Shown: piece after piece, positions 16,330 to 23,659 of the stretch
How the letters are laid out: each line of letters starts with the position of its first letter
How positions within the stretch are numbered: position 1 is the first letter of the stretch
NCBI GenBank assembly: GCA_017524595.1
Contig: JAFXVI010000061.1
Coordinates: 1 to 34,092 of the forward strand
Length of the DNA: 34,092 nucleotides
Source of the DNA: Lachnospiraceae bacterium
GTDB lineage: Bacteria > Bacillota > Clostridia > Lachnospirales > Lachnospiraceae
Reading direction: 5' to 3'
Program-made: the position numbers and the translations under genes
Notes under the pieces: model-generated
Databases searched by the model: none
What the model was told of the DNA's origin: nothing
What the model saw: only the letters and a program-made list of their open reading frames with translations

Positions 16330-18363
16330 ATGCTGACAAATGAAAAGATCAAAGAGATGATAGGGGAACTTACACTGGATGAGAAGATATCCATGATACA
16401 CGGAGCTGCTTTTTTTGAGACCGCAGGAGTTCCGAGGTTAGGTATCCCGCCGCTTGTGTTTTCGGACGGGCCGATGGGTGTACGGCTTGAATTCAAGAAG
16501 GATTCATGGGAGAAGAAGAACCTGTCGGACGATTATATCACTTATCTGCCCTGCAATAGCGCACTGGCGGCAACATTTAACCGTGAACTTGCGTATGAGA
16601 CGGGAAGTGTGCTGGGTGAGGAAGCACGCGGCCGCGGTAAGGATGTTATTTTGGGCCCTGGTGTCAATATCAAGCGTTCACCGCTGTGCGGAAGAAATTT
16701 TGAGTATTTCAGCGAGGATCCCTATCTTACGAAGGAACTTGCGGTTGAATACGTTAAGGGAGTGCAGCAGTGGGATGTGGCTGCATGTGTCAAGCATTTC
16801 CTTGCGAACAATCAGGAGACCGACAGGCTTGCAGTTGATACGATAGTAGATGAAGAAGTCCTGCGTGAGATATACATGCCTGCGTTCTATGATGTATTAA
16901 AGAGGGGCAACTGCTATTCCCTGATGGGCTCATATAACAGGATAAACGGTAAGTTCGGTTCGCAGCACACTCATTACCTGAATGAAGTTGTAAGGGATGA
17001 ATGGGAGTATGACGGTCTCATCGTTTCCGACTGGGGCGCAGTTCATGACAGTGTTGAAGCTGCCGAATCAGGACTTGATGTTGAGATGTCCGTTACGGCT
17101 GATTATGATGATTATTTTATGGCAGAGCCGCTTAAGAAGCTCATTATGGAAGGAAAGGTAAGCGAGGAACTCATAGATAAGAAGATAGAGCACATCCTGA
17201 TACTGATGAACCGTCTTAATATGCTTGATGGAGAGAGAAGATCAGGCACATACAATACAGAAGAACACAGGAAGGCGGCTCTTAAGGTCGCAGAGGAATC
17301 AGTTGTTCTTCTTAAGAATGATAAGAACATCCTTCCGCTTGATAAGAAGCTAAAGAAGTTACTTGTGATAGGTGAGAACGCAGATAAGCTTCATGCCCTC
17401 GGAGGCGGGAGCGCAGAACTTAAGGCGCTTTATGAGATATCGCCGCTCATGGGCATTAAGAAGCTGCTCGGCGGCAATACGAAGGTTGAATACGCCAAAG
17501 GATATTCGGAAGATATCTTCAGAGGCGATGAGGAAGATAAGTGGCAGGAACGGAGCCTTGATCTTAATGTCGAGCGTGTGGGAAGCAGTGAAGAAGCGGA
17601 CAGGAGGATGAAGGAATTACGGGAACAGCTTAGGAATGAAGCTCTTGAACTGGCGAAGGAATATGAAAATATCATCTTCGTAGGCGGATACGATCACGTT
17701 CCGGGACACGACAGTGAAGGTGACGACAAAGCTGATATTAAGCTTCCTTACGATCAGGATATATTGATAAAGGAATTACTGAAGATCCGTCCGGATATGC
17801 CCATTGTACTTACAGGCGGCAGCGATGTGGATATGCGTGAATGGATAGATGACGCCCACGCGCTCCTGTGGGGCTGGTACGGCGGAATGGAAGGTGGCAC
17901 GGCTATAGCCAAGGCTCTGTTTGGAGATGTAAATCCTTCAGGAAGGCTGCCTGAGACCTTCTATCATGATATATCGGAATGCGGCGCGCATGCGATTGGA
18001 CAGTACGGTACTGTTGGCAGGGTAGAATACCATGACGGTATCTATGTGGGCTACAGATATACGGATAAGTTCGGAGTAACGCCGCAGTTCCCGTTCGGAT
18101 ACGGCCTGTCTTACACGACATTTGAATTAAGCGGCGGACAGCTTGATACAGAAGCCGATGCATATATCTGCACCGTCAAAAATACAGGCAGCAGGGCAGG
18201 CAAGGTATCGGTGCTTGTTTATATGAAAGGAAAGCAGGATGAGCCTGAAAAGGTCCTTGCCGGATTTGATAAGATATATCTTGAACCCGGAGAGGTTAAA
18301 GATGTGGCTGTATGCATTACTGACGGCATGATCGGGGGCAGGGAATATTTTGCATATATTTGA
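16330..18363 (+). CDS. Glycoside hydrolase family 3 beta-glucosidase-like enzyme
   Basis: A 677-residue cytosolic enzyme with no signal peptide. The N-terminal GH3 barrel contains GPGVNIKRSPLCGRNFEYFS, CVKHFLANNQE and the nucleophile motif VSDWGAVHD with Asp at about residue 234. The C-terminal alpha/beta sandwich begins near residue 320 (AEESVVLLKNDKNILPL) and includes GWYGGMEGGTAIAKALFGDVN and GYGLSYTTFE; a shortened fibronectin III-like domain closes the protein. It probably releases terminal beta-linked glucose or related sugars from imported oligosaccharides; the exact substrate cannot be told. GGAGG precedes the ATG. Confidence 0.92.
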   Translation: MLTNEKIKEMIGELTLDEKISMIHGAAFFETAGVPRLGIPPLVFSDGPMGVRLEFKKDSWEKKNLSDDYITYLPCNSALAATFNRELAYETGSVLGEEARGRGKDVILGPGVNIKRSPLCGRNFEYFSEDPYLTKELAVEYVKGVQQWDVAACVKHFLANNQETDRLAVDTIVDEEVLREIYMPAFYDVLKRGNCYSLMGSYNRINGKFGSQHTHYLNEVVRDEWEYDGLIVSDWGAVHDSVEAAESGLDVEMSVTADYDDYFMAEPLKKLIMEGKVSEELIDKKIEHILILMNRLNMLDGERRSGTYNTEEHRKAALKVAEESVVLLKNDKNILPLDKKLKKLLVIGENADKLHALGGGSAELKALYEISPLMGIKKLLGGNTKVEYAKGYSEDIFRGDEEDKWQERSLDLNVERVGSSEEADRRMKELREQLRNEALELAKEYENIIFVGGYDHVPGHDSEGDDKADIKLPYDQDILIKELLKIRPDMPIVLTGGSDVDMREWIDDAHALLWGWYGGMEGGTAIAKALFGDVNPSGRLPETFYHDISECGAHAIGQYGTVGRVEYHDGIYVGYRYTDKFGVTPQFPFGYGLSYTTFELSGGQLDTEADAYICTVKNTGSRAGKVSVLVYMKGKQDEPEKVLAGFDKIYLEPGEVKDVAVCITDGMIGGREYFAYI

Positions 18364-18388
18364 TAAATGCCTGACAAAATGTTATTGT

Positions 18389-18412
18389 ATTCTTTAGTTA
18401 CACTAAAAGAAT
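18389..18412 (+). promoter_or_regulatory. AT-rich inverted repeat upstream of ahcY
   Basis: ATTCTTTAGT (18389-18398) and ACTAAAAGAAT (18402-18412) form an inverted repeat with one bulged base and a 3-nt centre, about 35 nt before the ahcY start. It could be an operator or a weak terminator for the GH3 gene. I found no well-spaced promoter around it. Confidence 0.3.
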
Positions 18413-18445
18413 GAGATCATGAGTTAATAAAACGGAGGAAGATAT

Positions 18446-19693
18446 ATGAGCAGTGAGATAAGGGATATTAACCTGGCTGAATCGGGTGAGAGGAAGATCG
18501 AATGGGTCAAGAGAAACTGCGACCTGTTAAGGACCCTTGAGAAGGAATTCAGTGAAACCAAGCCATTTGCGGGTAAGAAGATCGCATTATCGGTGCATCT
18601 TGAGGCCAAGACAGCATTCTTATGCCTGGTACTTAAGGCAGGCGGGGCAGATATGTATGTTACGGGTTCCAACCCGCTCTCAACACAGGATGATGTAGCT
18701 GCGGCTCTGGTTAAGGCAGGACTTGAGGTACATGCATGGTATGACTCAACGCCCGAAGAATATAACGATCATATAAGAGCCGTGCTCAAGGCTGGTCCGA
18801 ACATCATAATAGATGACGGCGGAGACCTTGTTCATATGATACATACAGAGCTCACAGACCTTATCCCGAATGTCATCGGCGGATGCGAAGAGACGACGAC
18901 CGGAATACTGCGTCTGCTTGCGATGGATAAGGAAGGAGCGCTTAAGTTCCCGATGGTGCTTGTAAACAACGCTGACTGCAAGCATTTCTTTGATAACAGA
19001 TACGGTACGGGACAGTCTGTATGGGATGGCATTAACAGGACCACCAATCTTATAGTAGCAGGCAAGAACGTGGTAGTAGCAGGCTATGGCTGGTGCGGCA
19101 AGGGTGTTGCGATGCGTGCCAAGGGACTTGGCGCGAAAGTCATTGTTACAGAGGTCGATCCTGTTAAGGCAATCGAGGCGGTAATGGATGGCTTTGATGT
19201 AATGCCTATGAATGATGCGGCAAAGATCGGCGATTTCTTTATCACTGTTACGGGTTGTGATAAAGTCATAGATGAGGAAGATTTTGCTGTTGTTAAGGAC
19301 GGCGCTATAATGTGTAATGCGGGTCATTTTGACTGCGAGATAGATATGGCGTGGCTTAAAGCCAATGCTTTGGAAACGCGTGAAATGAGAAAGAATATCA
19401 TGGGATACAAGCTGCCGACAGGACAGTGGATCTACATCCTTGCTGAAGGCCGTCTTGTGAACCTGGCAGCAGGCGACGGACATCCGGCTGAGATAATGGA
19501 TATGTCGTTTGCGATACAGGCGCTGTCAGCAAAGTATCTTGTAGAGCATGAGGGACAGCTTGATAAGATGATAATCGACGTTCCGAAGGAAGTTGATAAT
19601 GATGTGGCTGTAAGGAAGCTTGCGTTCCTCGGGAAGCATATCGATGTGCTCACAGAGGAGCAGGTCAGATATCTGAACTCTTCGGCGGTTTGA
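18446..19693 (+). CDS. ahcY: Adenosylhomocysteinase-family hydrolase, short form
   Basis: A 415-residue cytosolic NAD-dependent enzyme that reversibly splits S-adenosylhomocysteine to adenosine and homocysteine, clearing the inhibitor of methyltransferases. The substrate domain has SVHLEAKTAFL, VTGSNPLSTQDDVAAAL and the DDGGDLVHMIH and EETTTG motifs. The NAD domain has the Rossmann motif GYGWCGKG near residue 213 and TEVDP. AGHFDCEIDM and the C-terminal region complete the fold. It lacks the ~40-residue insertion of the longer bacterial forms and so resembles the short archaeal/Thermotoga type; relatives of that type can prefer S-inosylhomocysteine. GGAGGAAGATAT precedes the ATG. Confidence 0.92.
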   Translation: MSSEIRDINLAESGERKIEWVKRNCDLLRTLEKEFSETKPFAGKKIALSVHLEAKTAFLCLVLKAGGADMYVTGSNPLSTQDDVAAALVKAGLEVHAWYDSTPEEYNDHIRAVLKAGPNIIIDDGGDLVHMIHTELTDLIPNVIGGCEETTTGILRLLAMDKEGALKFPMVLVNNADCKHFFDNRYGTGQSVWDGINRTTNLIVAGKNVVVAGYGWCGKGVAMRAKGLGAKVIVTEVDPVKAIEAVMDGFDVMPMNDAAKIGDFFITVTGCDKVIDEEDFAVVKDGAIMCNAGHFDCEIDMAWLKANALETREMRKNIMGYKLPTGQWIYILAEGRLVNLAAGDGHPAEIMDMSFAIQALSAKYLVEHEGQLDKMIIDVPKEVDNDVAVRKLAFLGKHIDVLTEEQVRYLNSSAV

Positions 19694-19715
19694 GATCTCA
19701 TCCGCCTCTTTAATG

Positions 19716-19738
19716 TGTCCTCTCTGAATGTGAGGACA
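19716..19738 (+). promoter_or_regulatory. Small hairpin in the ahcY-murC spacer
   Basis: TGTCCTC (19716-19722) pairs with GAGGACA (19732-19738) around a 9-nt loop. No T-tract follows, so it may be a leader structure for murC rather than a terminator. Evidence is limited to the base pairing. Confidence 0.35.
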
Positions 19739-19764
19739 GGATATAAGAGATAGGAAGTAAGATA

Positions 19765-21210
19765 ATGTACAGGATAGATTATGATAACCCGGTAAAGGTA
19801 CATTTTATCGGAATAGGTGGTATAAGCATGAGCGGTCTGGCAGAAATCCTGCTTGACCGCGGCTTTACGATATCAGGTTCGGACAGAGCGGAGTCAGAGC
19901 TTACGAAGCAACTTGAAGATAAGGGGATCACGGTATATTACGGGCAGTGTGCCGGAAATATCAGGGATGATGTTGAACTTGTTGTATATACGGCAGCCAT
20001 AAGGGAAGATAATGAGGAATTCATCGAGGTTAAGAGACGCGGCATTCCGATGCTCACCCGTGCGGAACTTCTGGGACAGATAATGAAGAACTATGAGGTG
20101 GCCGTCGCTGTTTCGGGTACCCACGGCAAGACTACGACCACATCAATGATAACAGATATCCTTATATCGGCAGGTCTTGATCCGACGATATCGGTAGGCG
20201 GAATGCTCAAGGAGATAGGCGGAAATATCCGTATAGGACGTTCCGGGTATTTTGTAACGGAAGCGTGTGAATATACCAACAGTTTTTTAAGCTTTTATCC
20301 GACAGTCGGTGTGATACTCAATATAGAAGAAGACCATCTGGATTTCTTTAAGGATATAAATGATATAAGGGCGTCATTTAAGAAGTTCGCAGAGCTTTTG
20401 CCTGATAATGGACTGCTTATAATAAATGCTGATATTAAGGATCATAAGGAAATAACGCAAGGGCTTAAGTGCAAGGTTGTTACAGTATCGTTTACGGAAG
20501 GCGCCGGCGCGGATTATACAGCCTGTGGTATAAGTTATGATGAACTGGGATGTGCATCGTTTGAGGTCTGTGCGGCAGGCAGAGAGGCAAGAAAGATAAC
20601 CCTTCATGTTCCGGGAGCGCATAATATTGGGAATGCGCTTGCAGCGATAGCGCTTGCGGATCATTTAAATATCGACAGTTTTGCTGTTACGCAGGGACTA
20701 ATGAATTTCCATGGGACCGACAGACGTTTCCAGTATAAGGGAAGCCTAAGGGCAGAAGAAGGAAAAGGGATAACGGGAGTCTGTACCGGACAGGAGGGCG
20801 GAACAGAAAACAGTGTGACCGTAATAGATGATTATGCCCATCATCCTACCGAAATACGAGCGACTCTGAATGCCGCGGCCAATTATCCCCATAAACGCGT
20901 GATCTGCGTATTCCAGCCACATACTTATACTCGCACCAAGGCGTTCTTTGATGATTTTGTGGATGCTCTGACCTTGGCTGATGTGGTCGTGCTGGCAGAG
21001 ATCTATGCCGCCAGAGAGACCGATACGCTTAACATGAGTTCATCGCTCATCTGTGAGGAACTTAAGAAGAAAGGAAAGGAAGCATATTATTTTTCCACAT
21101 TTTCGGAGATAGAAGATTTTCTTCAAAAAAAATGTTTGAGCGGCGACCTGTTGATAACTATGGGGGCCGGAGATGTAGTAAAAATCGGCGAAGAGCTCTT
21201 TTCAAAATAA
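19765..21210 (+). CDS. murC: UDP-N-acetylmuramate--L-alanine ligase
   Basis: A 481-residue cytosolic ligase adding the first amino acid of the peptidoglycan stem peptide. The N-terminal Rossmann-like domain has HFIGIGGISMSGLAEIL; the ATP-binding motif GTHGKTTTTSM lies near residues 117-127; EACEYTNSFLSFYP, NIEEDHLDFF and GAHNIGNALAAIA mark the central domain; DDYAHHPTEIRATLNAA and VFQPHTYTRTKAFFDDF mark the C-terminal domain. Length is slightly above the usual ~450-460, with a small extra stretch (about residues 332-352) before the DDYAHHPTE motif. Followed immediately by the DnaA-box region. Confidence 0.97.
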   Translation: MYRIDYDNPVKVHFIGIGGISMSGLAEILLDRGFTISGSDRAESELTKQLEDKGITVYYGQCAGNIRDDVELVVYTAAIREDNEEFIEVKRRGIPMLTRAELLGQIMKNYEVAVAVSGTHGKTTTTSMITDILISAGLDPTISVGGMLKEIGGNIRIGRSGYFVTEACEYTNSFLSFYPTVGVILNIEEDHLDFFKDINDIRASFKKFAELLPDNGLLIINADIKDHKEITQGLKCKVVTVSFTEGAGADYTACGISYDELGCASFEVCAAGREARKITLHVPGAHNIGNALAAIALADHLNIDSFAVTQGLMNFHGTDRRFQYKGSLRAEEGKGITGVCTGQEGGTENSVTVIDDYAHHPTEIRATLNAAANYPHKRVICVFQPHTYTRTKAFFDDFVDALTLADVVVLAEIYAARETDTLNMSSSLICEELKKKGKEAYYFSTFSEIEDFLQKKCLSGDLLITMGAGDVVKIGEELFSK

Positions 21211-21372
21211 TTATCCACAATATCCACAACCTGCGTTTGGAAGTTATCCCAAATCAAGTTGTGGATTTTTAAGTTGACGTAATAAGTTACCTGCAAAATA
21301 AAGAATCTTTATTTTGTCGCTTAAGGTAGGAATACATAACAAAAAACGTACATAGTTTCTGTTTTATCCACA
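21211..21372 (+). promoter_or_regulatory. Cluster of DnaA boxes between murC and the primosome genes
   Basis: Two perfect TTATCCACA 9-mers occur at 21211-21219 and 21364-21372. ATATCCACA (21220-21228) abuts the first and matches eight of nine. TTATCCCAA (21244-21252) and, on the opposite strand, AAATCCACA (21260-21268) match seven of nine. All five lie in 162 bp directly upstream of a DnaD-domain gene and a helicase-loader gene. DnaA is the initiator and also a transcription factor; a cluster here suggests DnaA-controlled expression or a DnaA reservoir. The sites are seen directly; the function is inferred. Confidence 0.65.
21274..21316 (+). promoter_or_regulatory. AT-rich palindrome overlapping a candidate promoter
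   Basis: CAAAATAAAG (21294-21303) and CTTTATTTTG (21307-21316) form a perfect 10-bp inverted repeat with a 3-nt centre. TTGACG (21274-21279) lies 17 nt before AATAAA (21297-21302), so the palindrome would cover the -10 and start site of this possible promoter. It could be a repressor operator, or a weak terminator of murC. The region lies between the DnaA boxes. Confidence 0.4.
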
Positions 21373-21438
21373 GTAAAAAAACGCCTTTTCTCAGTGTGCC
21401 GTTGGGCAAAAGATTTTGTTTTCTTACGTATCCCGGTG

Positions 21439-21447
21439 TGATAGAAT
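21439..21447 (+). promoter_or_regulatory. Extended -10 promoter of the DnaD-domain gene
   Basis: TGATAGAAT is an extended -10 element (TG-n-TAGAAT) with no good -35 at 17 nt. Transcription would begin near 21454, about 40 nt before the start codon at 21495 and about 80 nt downstream of the last DnaA box. Confidence 0.4.
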
Positions 21448-21494
21448 ACATATCATCGAGGGGAAAGGGGAATATATGGCGGCAGGTGTTTTTG

Positions 21495-22634
21495 ATGGGA
21501 AATATTACTCTGTGCAAGGATTATTCTTCTGAGATAACGATCGTAAGCAACAGCTTTATAGACCGTTATATGAATGATGCCAATGATGCTCAGATAAAGA
21601 TATATCTATATTTGTTGAGACGTATAAACGCACATGACCCCCTTACGGTAGGAGATATAGCAGATCGCTTTAACTACACCGAGAAGGATGTCATGAGGGC
21701 GCTTAAATACTGGGATAATAAGAAGGCTGTCTCCTTAAGCTTTAATTCATCGGGAAGCCTGACCTGTATACAGATGCTTGACCTTAAGGATGCGGGTGAT
21801 ATGGAAAATAATAAGGACAGCGATAAGGCAGGGATCCTTTCTGAATCCTTTAATGTATCAAGCGGCGTTTTGCTTAGTGAACAGACAACGGATACATTGA
21901 TACACGAGGCGGATAAGGGAAGAATACAGATGGTTGATTTTTCCAATAAAAAGAATTATACACCGCAGGAACTGATGCAGTTTAAGAGTGACCCGGAGAT
22001 ATCGCAGCTTCTGTTCATTGCAGAAGCTTATCTTGGAAAGACGCTCAGGCCGGATGAGATTTCATCGATTCTGTTTATGTATGATTCATATGGTTTTTCT
22101 GCCGAGCTTATCGAATACCTCATAGAGTACTGTGCGAATAATAAGAAGACCAATATAAAACACATTGAAACGGTGGGGCGCACCTGGGCTGAGACGGGGA
22201 TCAGTACGGTAGACGAGGCCAAGGCAAGAACCTCAAATGCACCAAAGGAAGTCTATGATGTGTTCAGGGCTTTCGGGATAAGCGGGCGTAACCCGATAGA
22301 GCCGGAAATATCATACGTCATCAAGTGGAACAGGGTATACGAATTTTCCATCGATATTATCTGTGAGGCATGTTCAAGGACCATAATGAGCATCCACAGT
22401 GCCAGCTTTGAATATGCCGATACTATCCTGACCAACTGGAGAAACGCAGGAGTTAAGCGGCTTGAAGATATAGCAAAGCTTGACGCGGAACATGTAAAAT
22501 CAGCAGAGAATAAGACTATGGCAAAGAGCCAGGGTAACCGGTCTTCCGGCAGGAAACAGGGCGGCAGTTTCGGAGGCTTTGAGCAGCGCAAATATGATTA
22601 TTCACAGCTTGAAAGAGACGCATTGATGAATTAA
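21495..22634 (+). CDS. DnaD-domain replication protein
   Basis: A 379-residue protein. The N-terminal region (MGNITLCKDYSSEITIVSNS, then FIDRYMNDANDAQIKIYLYL) leads into a winged-helix-like part with LTVGDIADRFNYTEKDVMRAL. Two DnaD/DnaB-type helical domains follow: one around YTPQELMQFKSDPEISQLLF to HIETVGRTWAETGI, the second around PKEVYDVFRAFGISGRNPIE to ILTNWRNAG. The tail is Lys/Gly/Ser-rich and likely disordered. DnaD-family proteins help load the replicative helicase in primosomes. I start at ATG 21495 by family N-terminus; GGCAGG is 8 nt upstream. A short overlapping frame precedes it. It is followed by the helicase loader. Confidence 0.9.
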   Translation: MGNITLCKDYSSEITIVSNSFIDRYMNDANDAQIKIYLYLLRRINAHDPLTVGDIADRFNYTEKDVMRALKYWDNKKAVSLSFNSSGSLTCIQMLDLKDAGDMENNKDSDKAGILSESFNVSSGVLLSEQTTDTLIHEADKGRIQMVDFSNKKNYTPQELMQFKSDPEISQLLFIAEAYLGKTLRPDEISSILFMYDSYGFSAELIEYLIEYCANNKKTNIKHIETVGRTWAETGISTVDEAKARTSNAPKEVYDVFRAFGISGRNPIEPEISYVIKWNRVYEFSIDIICEACSRTIMSIHSASFEYADTILTNWRNAGVKRLEDIAKLDAEHVKSAENKTMAKSQGNRSSGRKQGGSFGGFEQRKYDYSQLERDALMN

Positions 22635-22651
22635 GCAGTATTGTGTATAAT
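22623..22651 (+). promoter_or_regulatory. Internal promoter ahead of the helicase loader
   Basis: TTGATG (22623-22628) lies in the last codons of the DnaD-domain gene and TATAAT (22646-22651) in the spacer, exactly 17 nt apart. The -10 is a perfect consensus. Transcription would begin near 22658, about 20 nt before the loader ATG at 22677. Confidence 0.6.
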
Positions 22652-22676
22652 ATGCGGGGGGAACGTAAGGAGTAAA

Positions 22677-23651
22677 ATGTCGATTTCCAATGCACAGTAC
22701 GATGAGATAATGCGTACTTATGAAGACAATCAGAACAGGAACAGACATCTTGTCGAGCAAAGGCGCGAAGAGGTGTATGAGAAGATACCGGAATATAAGG
22801 CACTTGATTCCATGATAGCTGACATATCCTTAGAACAGGGCAGGAAGCTAATCGCAGGGGACGTAAGTGCCTTAGCTTCGTTAAGGGACAAGATGAAAGG
22901 CATAACGGAGCGTAAGAAGGAGCTGCTATCATCAGGCGGATTTTCGCAGGATTACCTTGATCCTGTTTATACCTGTCCTATATGCAAGGATACGGGATAT
23001 GTGGATAATCAGAAATGCCGCTGCTTTAAGCGGGCAATTATCAGCTATCTCTATGAACAGTCAAATATAGAGAAGGTTCTTAAAGAGGAGAATTTTAATA
23101 CTCTTTCCTATGATCATTATGATGACACCGAACTTCCGGTAATGGAGAAGATAATCGAGAGTTGCAAGGCGTATGTGAGTGATTTTGATGAGACTTATGA
23201 GAACCTTCTGTTTTACGGGGGAGTTGGTGTAGGCAAGACTTTTCTGACCAACTGTATAGCCTATGAACTGATAAACAGCGGCCATTCGGTTATTTACTTT
23301 ACAGCATTTCAATTATTTGATACACTTGCGAAGTATGCGTTCCGGTCGGGCGATGTGAGTGAGGATATAGGGCGTGTCCATGAGGATATTTTTGAGTGCG
23401 ACCTGCTGATAATCGATGACCTTGGGACCGAGATCACCAATCAGTTCGTAATGAGCCAGCTTTTTCTAATAATCAATGAGCGTGATAACAGGAGAAAGTC
23501 AACCATAATCTCAACCAATCTGTCCATTGAGGAGCTTTCGGAGCGTTATTCCGAAAGGACTTTTTCAAGGATATATGGCAAATACAAAATGATAAAACCA
23601 AACATTAAGGATCTAAGAGTGAAGATCAAAAGATCTTCCGGCAGAAAGTGA
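22677..23651 (+). CDS. dnaI: Replicative helicase loader, DnaC/DnaI-type AAA+ ATPase
   Basis: A 324-residue protein. The N-terminal part is helical (helicase-binding), followed by a four-cysteine zinc motif at C100, C103, C114 and C116 (CPICKDTGY...KCRC). The AAA+ domain has Walker A YGGVGVGKTFL at residues 180-190 and Walker B DLLIIDDLGTE, with sensor I in IISTNLS. It would place the replicative helicase on DNA. The start follows AAGGAG at good spacing; upstream in-frame codons have no support. A perfect DnaA box on the minus strand sits in the coding region at 23000-23008, probably by chance. Confidence 0.93.
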   Translation: MSISNAQYDEIMRTYEDNQNRNRHLVEQRREEVYEKIPEYKALDSMIADISLEQGRKLIAGDVSALASLRDKMKGITERKKELLSSGGFSQDYLDPVYTCPICKDTGYVDNQKCRCFKRAIISYLYEQSNIEKVLKEENFNTLSYDHYDDTELPVMEKIIESCKAYVSDFDETYENLLFYGGVGVGKTFLTNCIAYELINSGHSVIYFTAFQLFDTLAKYAFRSGDVSEDIGRVHEDIFECDLLIIDDLGTEITNQFVMSQLFLIINERDNRRKSTIISTNLSIEELSERYSERTFSRIYGKYKMIKPNIKDLRVKIKRSSGRK

Positions 23652-23659
23652 GGAAATGC

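Noticed and set aside
21211-21494. Chromosomal origin of replication
   Set aside because: DnaA boxes are present but dnaA, dnaN and rpmH are not adjacent, and the boxes precede primosome genes; a regulatory role fits better, though skew analysis would decide.
23000-23008. Perfect DnaA box (minus strand) inside the helicase-loader gene
   Set aside because: A single site within zinc-motif codons; one such match per 34 kb is close to chance, so I do not treat it as part of the cluster.
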